Source of the DNA: Hyphomicrobium_A sp963782555 | Lineage (GTDB): Bacteria > Pseudomonadota > Alphaproteobacteria > Rhizobiales > Hyphomicrobiaceae | Direction of reading: 5' to 3' | Assembly (NCBI GenBank): GCA_963782555.1 | Contig: CAWAKB010000004.1 | Location: 186,001 to 250,000 of the forward strand | DNA: 64,000 bases | Part shown: positions 44,065 to 52,263 of the stretch, piece after piece | Layout: each line of letters begins with the position of its first letter | Position numbering within the stretch: the stretch's first letter is position 1 | Notes under the pieces: generated by a model | Told to the model about the DNA's origin: nothing | What the model saw: the letters and a program-made list of their open reading frames with translations, nothing else | Databases searched by the model: none | Program-made: the position numbers and the translations under genes

Positions 44065-46191
44065 TTAACGAAGGGCCGCTTGCGGCCGGGGCAGAGCGGC
44101 GATGTGGCGGACCACGATCGCCTCGGTCAAAAGCTGAGGCAGCACCTCGGGGTTCCGGTGCGGATCGGCGGGATAGAGCAAATACAGCGGCACGCCGGCG
44201 CGCCCATGCTCTTTGAGGACGCGCGTGATGGCATCGTCCTGGTTGGTCCAGTCGCCTTTGAGGTAGGAGACGTTGCGGGCTCTCAGCGCCTTGCGGAAGC
44301 CGTCCGAGCTCAGCGCCACGCGCTCATTGACCTTGCACGAGATGCACCACGCCGCGGTGAGGTTGACGAAGACCGGGCGTCCCTCGGCGCGCAGTTCCGC
44401 CACCCGCGCCTCCGAGAAGGGCTCAGCCGTTATGCCGTCGTGGCTCTCGGCCGACCGTGCTGCGACTTCGGGCGAGCCAGAGGTCAGCAGCGGCGCCGTC
44501 AGGACGATCGCGCCGCCGGCAATGACGGCGGCAAGCGTGGCCCGCAGCCAGGGCTGCCCCGCTCGCGTGCCCAGGAGCCAGGCTGCAAAGCCGACCGCGG
44601 TCAGCGTGACGCCGGCGCCGAGCACGCCGTCGCTTCCCGTCTGCAACGACAGCACCCAGACGAGCCAGGCAACGGTCGCATAGAGCGGAAAGGCGAGGAT
44701 CTGTTTGAAGGTCTTCATCCACGGGCCGGGATGCGGCAAGCGCCGGCGCACCATCGGCGAGACCGACAGCGCCAGCACCGGCAGCGCGAACCCGAGCCCC
44801 ATGGCTTGCAGCACCAGCGCCATCTCGGGCGCCGGCCGCGTCAGCGCAAAGCCGACGGCGACTCCCATGAACGGCGCAGTGCACGGGGTCGCCGCGACGG
44901 TCGCCAGCACGCCGGTGAAGAACGATCCCGCCAACCCCGCCTTGCGCGTCAGCCGATCGCCCAAGCCAACCGCGCCGCCTCCGATGTCGAATGCGCCCGA
45001 CAGGGACAGCGCCAGCGCCAGGAACAAGGCCGCCATGACGAGCACGAACGCGGGCGATTGGAACTGGAAGCCCCAGCCAAAAGCAAGACCGGCACTGCGC
45101 AGCGCCACCAGTACGCCGGTCAGCACCGCAAAGCTGGCGAGAACGCCCACAACGTATGCGAGACCCGAAGCCGCGGTCTCATGTCCGGCCTTGCCGCCGT
45201 GACCGGCAAGCGACAGCGCCTTGAGCGAAAGGATCGGCAGCACGCAGGGCATCAGGTTGAGAATGAGCCCGCCCAGCAGCGCAAACAGCATCGCCTGCAG
45301 CAGGGAGACGGCGCCGCCGGCATAGCTGATGGACGGCGCTGCAGCGGCTGGCGAGACGTCGGCGCGGAGGGCGAAGCCTTTGCGTACGGAGATCCCGTCC
45401 TGGCGCTCGGTGACAACCAGGACGCCGCTGAGAGACTTCATGTCGCCCGCCAACTCGCCGGGTTTCAGGTCGAGCACGAGCCCATCGCGGGTCCAGCGCA
45501 GTTTTTGCTGGGCGGCGTGATCGATCGCACCCCAAGCCTCGGGGAAGAAGGCGACGTCGGTGATGCGCGCACGCTCGAGCTTTGGCGCAGTGATCTCGAG
45601 CGCGAGGCTGCCCGGAGCTTTTTCTACCGCCACCGGCCAGTGCGCCGCAGCCGGGATCAATTTTTCGGTTTGCGCAAACAGATCCGCGTGCGCACTGGGA
45701 GACGGCGGCACGCCGGCTTTGGCAACAGGCAATGTCAAGTCGAGGTCGGCCGACTCTGGAACGCAGATCTTCTCGCACACGAGCCATGTTGCGTGCGCGT
45801 GCAGGCGCACGCTCTTGGCACCGAGATCAGCCGGCGGTGTGATGGTGACGGGAAGCAAGAGCGTGTCGGAATAGCCGTAGTTCATCAGCGGCCCGACGGG
45901 AATCGCGTTGGGCACGGGCCAGCGGATATTGGAGGCGGTAAATCCCTTAGGTAGCGACCAGGTGATGCGGGTCGGCTCGCCGGAGTCGCCTGAGTTCTTC
46001 CAATAGGTGTGCCAGTGCGGTGTGATCTGCTGGCGCAGGCCGACACGGAACGGTACGCCGGGCTCGATCGCGTCGACGGCCGCGACGAGATCCGCCTGCA
46101 CTTTGGGCAGCGGCGTAGCAGCGACGGCAGGCGTTCCCAGCGCCACGAGGGCGAAGGCAGTGGCGCACAAAGCGGCGGCGTACCGCGGCAT
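44065..46191 (-). CDS. Thiol:disulfide interchange protein, DsbD/ScsB type
   Basis: A 708-residue inner-membrane reductant conduit. Signal peptide (1-24), periplasmic alpha domain with C139 and C143 (CEKIC), eight-helix membrane domain with C316 (LMPCVLPIL) and C437 (ATPCTAPFMG), and a C-terminal thioredoxin domain with C616-x-x-C619 (AAWCISCK). All six expected cysteines are there, so it should carry electrons from cytoplasmic thioredoxin to periplasmic proteins. The long alpha domain is as in ScsB. The start at 46191 has AAGGGGA upstream; the extension to 46491 is not family-like. Cotranscribed with the redoxin. Confidence 0.94.
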   Translation of the reverse strand: MPRYAAALCATAFALVALGTPAVAATPLPKVQADLVAAVDAIEPGVPFRVGLRQQITPHWHTYWKNSGDSGEPTRITWSLPKGFTASNIRWPVPNAIPVGPLMNYGYSDTLLLPVTITPPADLGAKSVRLHAHATWLVCEKICVPESADLDLTLPVAKAGVPPSPSAHADLFAQTEKLIPAAAHWPVAVEKAPGSLALEITAPKLERARITDVAFFPEAWGAIDHAAQQKLRWTRDGLVLDLKPGELAGDMKSLSGVLVVTERQDGISVRKGFALRADVSPAAAAPSISYAGGAVSLLQAMLFALLGGLILNLMPCVLPILSLKALSLAGHGGKAGHETAASGLAYVVGVLASFAVLTGVLVALRSAGLAFGWGFQFQSPAFVLVMAALFLALALSLSGAFDIGGGAVGLGDRLTRKAGLAGSFFTGVLATVAATPCTAPFMGVAVGFALTRPAPEMALVLQAMGLGFALPVLALSVSPMVRRRLPHPGPWMKTFKQILAFPLYATVAWLVWVLSLQTGSDGVLGAGVTLTAVGFAAWLLGTRAGQPWLRATLAAVIAGGAIVLTAPLLTSGSPEVAARSAESHDGITAEPFSEARVAELRAEGRPVFVNLTAAWCISCKVNERVALSSDGFRKALRARNVSYLKGDWTNQDDAITRVLKEHGRAGVPLYLLYPADPHRNPEVLPQLLTEAIVVRHIAALPRPQAALR

Positions 46192-46489
46192 CAGTCCCCT
46201 TCTCGATTTTCCGCCACAAACGCAAAAGCGCCCTCCAATCCGTCGCTCGGGCATATGGTTCGCCGCCGGGAGATTTGCAAACGCGTGTGTCGGTGTTTCG
46301 ACCGCCACGGACGCGGTGTTACGTGCGCACCCTGTCGCACTCTGCGATGAGGGGTTAGCGCGCGCCCAGATTTGCTGTTCCGCACGGCATAGCCACCAGC
46401 AGCTCTCGTCCACGATTTTCGCGCCTCGCCGCTGGCTTGCAGACGAGAGCTGTCTGTGACGGCGGTGTGACAGGCCCTTGGAGCAACCC

Positions 46490-46636
46490 ATGACCTCTTA
46501 TCTCATCGCACTGATCGGTGCCTTGCTTGCGATCGTCTACTTTGTCAGCACGGGAGATCTGAACGCCGGGCTGGGCGCCATAGCCGCGGTCGTGCTGCTG
46601 ATAGGCCTGGTCGTCGTCGCACGTGCGCAACGCTAG
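46490..46636 (+). CDS. 48-residue double-pass membrane protein
   Basis: ATG at 46490 preceded by TTGGAGC (spacing 6), stop TAG at 46634-46636. The product has two hydrophobic helices (SYLIALIGALLAIVYFV and LGAIAAVVLLIGLVVVA) joined by STGDLNAG and ends RAQR, positive-inside at the C-terminus. Nothing else is known. It lies about 300 bases from the dsbD start, divergent. Confidence 0.6.
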   Translation: MTSYLIALIGALLAIVYFVSTGDLNAGLGAIAAVVLLIGLVVVARAQR

Positions 46637-46693
46637 GCGCCGAACCAGGGTATGCCTCTGGAGGCGGTCGACCCAAGGCTCGGTCAAGAAAGA

Positions 46694-47539
46694 TCAACAA
46701 GCCCCTATCGGCCGTACACCAGCTGCCGCAGCCGATCTTCCGAAATCGTGCTGCTCCAATCGTCCTCGTCGAGTTCCGCCCCCCGCTGCCCCGCCCGACG
46801 TAAGCTCAACCGCATTTGGATCGTGAATTCTTATTCCCGTCGTTGGATGATACCGAAGCGTGCAGCCCGTCGGTCTCCAACCGATGATGTAGCTCGTCTT
46901 GGGATACACCTGGACCGTTCTGTAGCAATCTGACAGGCGCAGCGGGCGGATCAGCCCCCCCGAAAGCTCGTACAAGGGGAGCTGCCGTCCCGTTTCCGGA
47001 TCGTAACTCACATCGGCCGACCCCAGCGCCAAGCACACAGCCTCCTTCGTGAAACCTCGCCGTCGATAATGGTCGTACAGCTCACGGCTGATCGTTACGC
47101 CCCAACCGTTTGGGACGACCCCCAAACACGTTTCGAACGGCCTCATATCCGCAACCGTGTCCGGCAAAATGCCCACCGCTTTGATCGTCTTCTTCGAAAG
47201 CTTTTCTCGCGGCAGCGCACCTCTGTCCACACAGCGCAGAGAATCTCGAAAGACCCAACCCCAGTTCCGCCACTGCCCCTGATAGGCGCCGCCGACGTCC
47301 GCCCAGGTCTTGCCGCGCGGGCCTGTCCTCGTTTCGAAGACGATGACGACACGCTCATTGCGAAGTCTGTTGATGACCTCTCCCCGAGGAGCGCTCCGAA
47401 CATTCAATGTCGCGTCGTGGGGGTCCGCAACATGACAGAACACGGTTGCCCGCGCAGACCCGGGCAGCAACACCATGAGAGACAATGCGCAGACAACACC
47501 AAAGGCACCAAAAATCGAACCTCGCGTACGCTTCCCCAT
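46694..47539 (-). CDS. Secreted protein with SH3-like N-terminal domain
   Basis: A 281-residue protein, ATG at 47539 with GGAGGCGGAG directly upstream. Signal peptide (about 1-32, ends ARA). Residues 34-102 resemble a bacterial SH3 domain (VADPHDATLNVRSAPRGEVINRL ... WGWVFRDSLRC), a module that binds cell-wall peptides. The remainder has Cys and Tyr/Arg-rich stretches (CLGVVPNGWGV, PLYELSGGLIRPL) and a low-complexity C-terminus; no second known domain. It lies 55 bases after the TIR gene on the same strand, so the two may be cotranscribed, which would be an odd link. Less GC-biased codon use than neighbours. Confidence 0.7.
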   Translation of the reverse strand: MGKRTRGSIFGAFGVVCALSLMVLLPGSARATVFCHVADPHDATLNVRSAPRGEVINRLRNERVVIVFETRTGPRGKTWADVGGAYQGQWRNWGWVFRDSLRCVDRGALPREKLSKKTIKAVGILPDTVADMRPFETCLGVVPNGWGVTISRELYDHYRRRGFTKEAVCLALGSADVSYDPETGRQLPLYELSGGLIRPLRLSDCYRTVQVYPKTSYIIGWRPTGCTLRYHPTTGIRIHDPNAVELTSGGAAGGGTRRGRLEQHDFGRSAAAAGVRPIGAC

Positions 47540-47594
47540 CTCCGCCTCCGTTCATTAAAGCAAGCGGCGCTCGCCCGGAAACGATAGCGCTCAC

Positions 47595-49412
47595 CTAGTT
47601 TGTCGGACAGGACACCAATCCCTTGGAAACCTCCTCAAACAACTCACGGCACTGCCCCGCCCGGCGCATCGCGCGAAGATCCTTTTCCACCTCGGCAGGG
47701 TTTGACTTCGCGTACTCGACCTTTGCCTCTGCCGCCCTTCCGTTCAGCGCAAGGGCATGGGCGTAGTTCAGATAGATGAAGCTCAGATTCTTGATATTGA
47801 AATCCTGCGCGAGCTTGATGGCTGCTTCCGCCGACGACAGGGCCTGCTCTTTCTTGCCGTCCAGGATCGCGCTCCAGGCCAGAAGCCCCTTCGCCCTCAC
47901 CTTCAATCGCCGCATGGCATATGTGCTTGCGTTCAGCGCGGACAGGTGATTGTCGATTTTGGAGGCAATCTGAAAACCAACGTCATAGCGGCCATCGTCC
48001 AAGGAATAGTTCGCCGCATAGAAGTGCGCCCGAAACACCTCTTCTTCCCAAGCGACATCCTGAATATGGTGGAACTGCTCATCTCCGAAATCGCTCACCA
48101 CGCGTATCAGCCCCGCGACCGCTTCCGATCTTGCGCCTGGATCCTTCTTTGCGAATCCGATCTTTGCCGTCGCCGCTCCAACGGCTATGAGAGCGCGATA
48201 GAAATCAATGACATCTTCGTCGACGTTTAGGTGAGCCGCTCCCAGACTTTGGGTCAAATTCTCGAAATGCCGCTTTGCCTCGGCATTGCGATTATTTCTA
48301 ATGAGCGCGAAACCCAGCCTCGTTCCGGTTTCAATGTAGTTTCTTGCGTTCGCTGCGTCCTTCTGATTCAAGCTTAGGAGCGCCTCGCTCGCGGCGAACT
48401 CATTCGTGACAGCCTTCAGCCTTGAAACTTTTGCCTCAGCCTCCGCTTCTGATGCTGCCTGTTCGGCCTGCCTGGCGCGCTGCAGTATGAGCGCCGCCTC
48501 GTTTCGTTGATTGTTCGCCTCGATGCGGGCTTTCGCTGTCTCATATGACAACCAAGACGTCAGCCCGGCCGCGCAGATCACGAATACGAGCAGCATGTTG
48601 CGCAATCTGGCGCGTCGACGTTGGGCGTCAGCGGCCTGCTTCAGGGCAGCCTCGGCGTCGGAAAGAGCCTTTGCGCGCGCCTCCTGCGCCGCAGATATCG
48701 CAGCCAGTTGTTTGGCCGCCGCTGTTTTGCTTGCCTCTTCGGCCTGACGGCAGGCTTCCAAAAAGTCGTGCTGCAATTGGGTGATGGGCGGCGAGTTGGC
48801 CGGCCTTCGAGCCAGCCAAAGTTCTGCCTCGGCCAGCAGGTTGCCGCGAACCAATCTATCGGGATCGCGATGGCTGGCCTCCCACGCTTCGGAGCGGACC
48901 AGCATGTTTCTGTGCTCGCGAAGCCAATCGAGGTCCGCCTCGAGCGCTGAAAGCAGACGGGAGAGACCGTGTCCGAAACCCGAGCCGGGCACGCTTGGCT
49001 CCGAATAGAAGTAGATAAAGTTCAGCGCCTTTAGTCGCGCCGGAATGGACGCCTGGCCTAGCGGCAGAGCGATGACGGGCAAAATACGCTTGGACAATCG
49101 GCCGGCTTCTTCGACCTCCCACGCACAGACCTCGGACGCGGTCGATTCCGGTGAGAGCACGAAGACGATCGTTTCGGCTTCGAGGATAAGGCGGCTGAGC
49201 CGCTTGCGCCAATCTTCGCCACCATAAATTCCGTGTCGATCGACAACGGGCCTGTGTCCGTAGGCGCCAAGCGCCGCAGCAAGCTGATCGGCGAAGTCCA
49301 GACAATCGCGGCGCGAGTACGAAATGAAAACGTCGAGACCGCGAGATACGACACCGACTGGCGACGCAGAAGTCGAATCTCTAGAAATATCCACCTTGGC
49401 AGCGCCGGTCAC
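47595..49412 (-). CDS. TIR - coiled-coil - TM - TPR protein
   Basis: A 605-residue protein; GTG at 49412 with TTGGAGC upstream. TIR domain at 25-155 (LDVFISYSRRD, then SEVCAWEVEEA with E99 as the likely catalytic Glu of NADase TIRs). A module typical of bacterial TIR-WD40/TPR proteins follows (HRNMLVRSEAWEASHRD, LLAEAELWLARRP, TQLQHDFLEA), then an Ala/Glu coiled coil (220-270), one membrane helix (272-289), more coiled coil and a TPR-like helical C-terminus. Similar proteins are proposed in defence or cell-death signalling. There is no adjacent defence partner. Less GC-rich coding than its neighbours hints at lateral origin. Confidence 0.85.
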   Translation of the reverse strand: MTGAAKVDISRDSTSASPVGVVSRGLDVFISYSRRDCLDFADQLAAALGAYGHRPVVDRHGIYGGEDWRKRLSRLILEAETIVFVLSPESTASEVCAWEVEEAGRLSKRILPVIALPLGQASIPARLKALNFIYFYSEPSVPGSGFGHGLSRLLSALEADLDWLREHRNMLVRSEAWEASHRDPDRLVRGNLLAEAELWLARRPANSPPITQLQHDFLEACRQAEEASKTAAAKQLAAISAAQEARAKALSDAEAALKQAADAQRRRARLRNMLLVFVICAAGLTSWLSYETAKARIEANNQRNEAALILQRARQAEQAASEAEAEAKVSRLKAVTNEFAASEALLSLNQKDAANARNYIETGTRLGFALIRNNRNAEAKRHFENLTQSLGAAHLNVDEDVIDFYRALIAVGAATAKIGFAKKDPGARSEAVAGLIRVVSDFGDEQFHHIQDVAWEEEVFRAHFYAANYSLDDGRYDVGFQIASKIDNHLSALNASTYAMRRLKVRAKGLLAWSAILDGKKEQALSSAEAAIKLAQDFNIKNLSFIYLNYAHALALNGRAAEAKVEYAKSNPAEVEKDLRAMRRAGQCRELFEEVSKGLVSCPTN

Positions 49413-49620
49413 GCAGCTGCTCCAATGTGACTGAAAACCAGGTAACCACGGCTATCGATACACGGATGAGATGTGGAGGCAAGGCGGACGATCCGCATAC
49501 TCAAGCCTCGGATCAACGAGCCTGCGGCGGCGCCCGGCAAGGCGGCATTCGGCGCAACACGATGATGTCCTAAGAGGCGGGCTTCCGTCGTTCAGCCGCC
49601 GGCAAAAGGGCTGAGACGCC

Positions 49621-49902
49621 TCAGCGGCGCAGGAAATACCCTAGCGAGGCCCATACCAGGCCGAACACTGTCTGCATCAGGATGATCCCGACCTCGCCGC
49701 CCAGCGCATGGATCGGCAGGAGCCCGACCTCGCCTGCCAGCCAGAAGAGCGCAAATCCGCACAGCGAGGCGGCGAAGGCGGCGACGATCAGCTTCTGCCA
49801 CTGGTCCGCGCGTCGTCCCATGAGAAACGCGACAACGATCACCACCGGATTGAAGAGCGCGATCAAGAGGAGCGTGCCCGGATCGAACGGCTTGATCTCC
49901 AA
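49621..49902 (-). CDS. Small integral membrane protein
   Basis: A 93-residue protein, TTG start at 49902 with GAGGG upstream. Three hydrophobic helices: LLLIALFNPVVIVVAFLMG, VAAFAASLCGFALFWLA, and GIILMQTVFGLVWASLGYF. The first residues (EIKPFDPGT) and the GRRADQWQKL loop look conserved-like. No function is known. It follows chorismate mutase with an 83-base gap on the same strand. Confidence 0.7.
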   Translation of the reverse strand: MEIKPFDPGTLLLIALFNPVVIVVAFLMGRRADQWQKLIVAAFAASLCGFALFWLAGEVGLLPIHALGGEVGIILMQTVFGLVWASLGYFLRR

Positions 49903-49985
49903 GTCAGTACCCTCTCAACCGACACAAGCTGCGAGAAGTTTCGCTCAACCAGCTACCAGCTCTCTGGAGGGGCGGCGCTCGCGCA

Positions 49986-50309
49986 TCACCGTCCCCCGCC
50001 GTTGCCTTCGAGCTGGCGGCGCAGCTTCTCCTCCTCGTACTGGACGAACCAGCCGATCATCTGCCGCCACAAGGCCTCGGTGAGCTCGGGCGGGAGCCCC
50101 TTCGCCTTGGCGCGCTCCTTTACCTTGTCGATCACCTGCTGGATGCGCCAGGGCACGTAGGCGTCCCGGGGATCGGCCTTGAGCTGCCAGGCGCGGTCGA
50201 CGTAGGCGAAGCGCTGCGCGATGAGATCCACCAGGGCAGCGTCGATGCGGTCGATCTCGTCGCGCACCTCGCTCATGTCGCCGCAGTCCTTAGCAGCACG
50301 CCCACTCAT
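49986..50309 (-). CDS. Chorismate mutase (AroQ type)
   Basis: A 107-residue all-helical AroQ-class chorismate mutase, converting chorismate to prephenate for Phe/Tyr synthesis. EVRDEIDRIDAALVDLIAQRFAYVDRA is the first helix with the active-site Arg, followed by KVKERAKAKGLPPELTEALWRQMIGWFV. Its ATG overlaps the gatA stop (ATGA), so it is translationally coupled to gatA; the longer frame to 50384 lies in gatA. Salicylate-type pyruvate lyases (PchB) share the fold, so the reaction is probable rather than certain. Confidence 0.88.
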   Translation of the reverse strand: MSGRAAKDCGDMSEVRDEIDRIDAALVDLIAQRFAYVDRAWQLKADPRDAYVPWRIQQVIDKVKERAKAKGLPPELTEALWRQMIGWFVQYEEEKLRRQLEGNGGGR

Positions 50310-51869
50310 TTTTTCTTGCTCCCGGATTTCTTCTTGGCCGCAGCCTTCTTGGCAGGAGCGGGCGCCTTGCCCCCCTTCTCCCACCAGCGCTCAGGGACAC
50401 TGATGCGCCCGGCGGCATCCTCGATCGCTTGCGCGGCGCGGAACAGCGTCGCCTCGTCGAACGGCTTGCCGATGAGCTGCAGGCCTAACGGCGTACCCTG
50501 AGCCGACAGCCCCGCAGGCACGGAGATGCCCGGCAGCCCCGCCATGTTGACCGTCACCGTGAAGATGTCTTCCAAATACATGGCAATGGGATCGCCCGTC
50601 TTCTCTCCAAACGCGAAGGCGGGCGACGGCGTCGTCGGCGTCAGCACCACGTCGACTGAGTTCCACGCCTCGTCGAAGTCGCGCTTGATCAGCGTGCGCA
50701 CCTTCTGCGCCTTCAGATAATAGGCGTCGTAGTAGCCGGCGGAAAGCACGTAGGTGCCGATGAGGATGCGCCTGCGCACCTCCTGGCCGAAGCCGGCGCC
50801 GCGGGTCGCCTCGTAGGTGTCGATCAGGTCATTGCCGGTGATGCGCATGCCGTAGCGCACGCCGTCGTAGCGGGCGAGGTTGGAGGAAGCCTCCGCCGGC
50901 GCCACGATGTAGTAGGCGGGCAGCGCGTACTTGGTGTGTGGCAGCGAGATGTCGTGGATGCTGGCGCCGGCAGCCTTGAGCCAGGCGATGCCGTCCCGCC
51001 AGAGCTTGTCGATCTCCGGCGGCATGCCCTCGACGCGGTATTCCTTCGGCACGCCGACACGTAGGCCCTTGACGCCTTGCGCCAGCGCCGCCTCGTAGTC
51101 GGGCACGGGCGTGTCGACGGAGGTGGAATCCTTGGGGTCGTGGCTAGCCATGGCCTTGAGCATGATGGCGGCATCGCGCACGGTCTTGGCGAGCGGACCC
51201 GCCTGGTCGAGCGAGGAGGCAAAGGCGACGATGCCCCAGCGCGAGCAGCGCCCATAGGTGGGCTTGATGCCGACGGTGCCGGTGAGCGCCGCGGGCTGGC
51301 GGATCGAGCCACCGGTGTCGGTGGCCGTGGCGGCGAGGCACAGATCGGCAGCGACGGCGGCCGACGAGCCGCCCGAGGAGCCGCCCGGCACCAGCTTGTC
51401 GTCCGAAAGCTTTCCGTCATTGCCTTTGCGCCGCCAGGGCGAGACCACTGGCCCGAAGGCGCTCGTCTCGTTGGAGGAGCCCATGGCGAACTCGTCGCAG
51501 TTGAGCTTGCCGAGCATCACCGCGCCGGCGCTCCACAGGTTGGCGCCGACGGTCGAACTCATACACCGGATGGAAGTCGTCGAGGATCCTGGAGCAAGCC
51601 GTCGTGCGCTGCCCGACCGTGCAGAAGAGATCCTTGTTGCCGAGCGGCAGCCCTTCCAGCGCACGCACATCGCCCGCCTTGAGACGCTTGTCGCTCTCCT
51701 TCGCTTGGCGGAGCGCCAGCTCCGGCGTGGGCAGCACGTAGGCATTGAGCGCCTTGTTGGCGGCCTCGATCGCCTTCAAGAACGCCTGCGTCAGCTCGGT
51801 TGCCGAGAAATCTCGACTGCGCAGCCCCTCGCGCGCCTCGGCAATGGTGAGCTTGTTGAGATCGGTCAC
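50306..51869 (-). CDS. gatA: Glu/Asp-tRNA amidotransferase subunit A, interrupted by a one-base frameshift
   Basis: GatA hydrolyses glutamine and passes ammonia to GatB. The N-terminus starts at 51869 (MTDLNKLTIAEAREGL) and contains the catalytic Lys in GLPLGNKDLFCT. It stays correct up to DFHPVYE and then becomes Arg-rich nonsense. The rest (STVGANLWSAGAVMLGKLN, GGSSGGSSAAVAADL with the Ser-cisSer pair, to the C-terminus) is in another frame, open to 50306. An extra A in the AA at 51556-51557 explains it: removing one base restores VYE-STVGANLW. gatC lies 6 bases upstream and chorismate mutase overlaps downstream. As gatA is normally essential in this group, a sequence error is likelier than inactivation. 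Confidence 0.92.
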
Positions 51870-51875
51870 GTGAAG

Positions 51876-52163
51876 CTACTCCACCACCTTCGGAACCACG
51901 AAGTAGTGGTCCTCGACCATCGGTGCGTTCTTGACGATGTCGTCGGCGATGTCGCCGTCGGTGACCACGTCCTCGCGCTTCTTGAGCTCGATCGGCACCA
52001 CGCGCGTCATCGGCTCGACTGCCGCGGTATCGACCTCGTCGAGCTGCTCCACCCAATTGAGGATGCCCGAGAGCTCTTTGACGAGCCCCTTGGCTTCCGC
52101 TTCCGTGATCTTGATGCGCGCCAGCCGCGCAATGCGCCGTACGGTCGCCTCGTCGACCTGCAT
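51876..52163 (-). CDS. gatC: Glu/Asp-tRNA amidotransferase subunit C
   Basis: A 95-residue GatC, the belt-like subunit that holds GatA and GatB together. VDEATVRRIARLARIKITEAEA at the N-terminus and the final REDVVTDGDIADDIVKNAP match the family, and the length is normal. First gene of gatC-gatA-chorismate mutase. The ATG at 52163 has GAGG upstream. Confidence 0.96.
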   Translation of the reverse strand: MQVDEATVRRIARLARIKITEAEAKGLVKELSGILNWVEQLDEVDTAAVEPMTRVVPIELKKREDVVTDGDIADDIVKNAPMVEDHYFVVPKVVE

Positions 52164-52263
52164 GAGACCTCGCCGTTTCCTTGCTTGAGGAGAAGCGTTC
52201 AGGAATTGCCCGCTCTCTTAGCCCCGGTGGGAAGCCGGCGCAACTTGCCGGGGCGCGGCGGAC

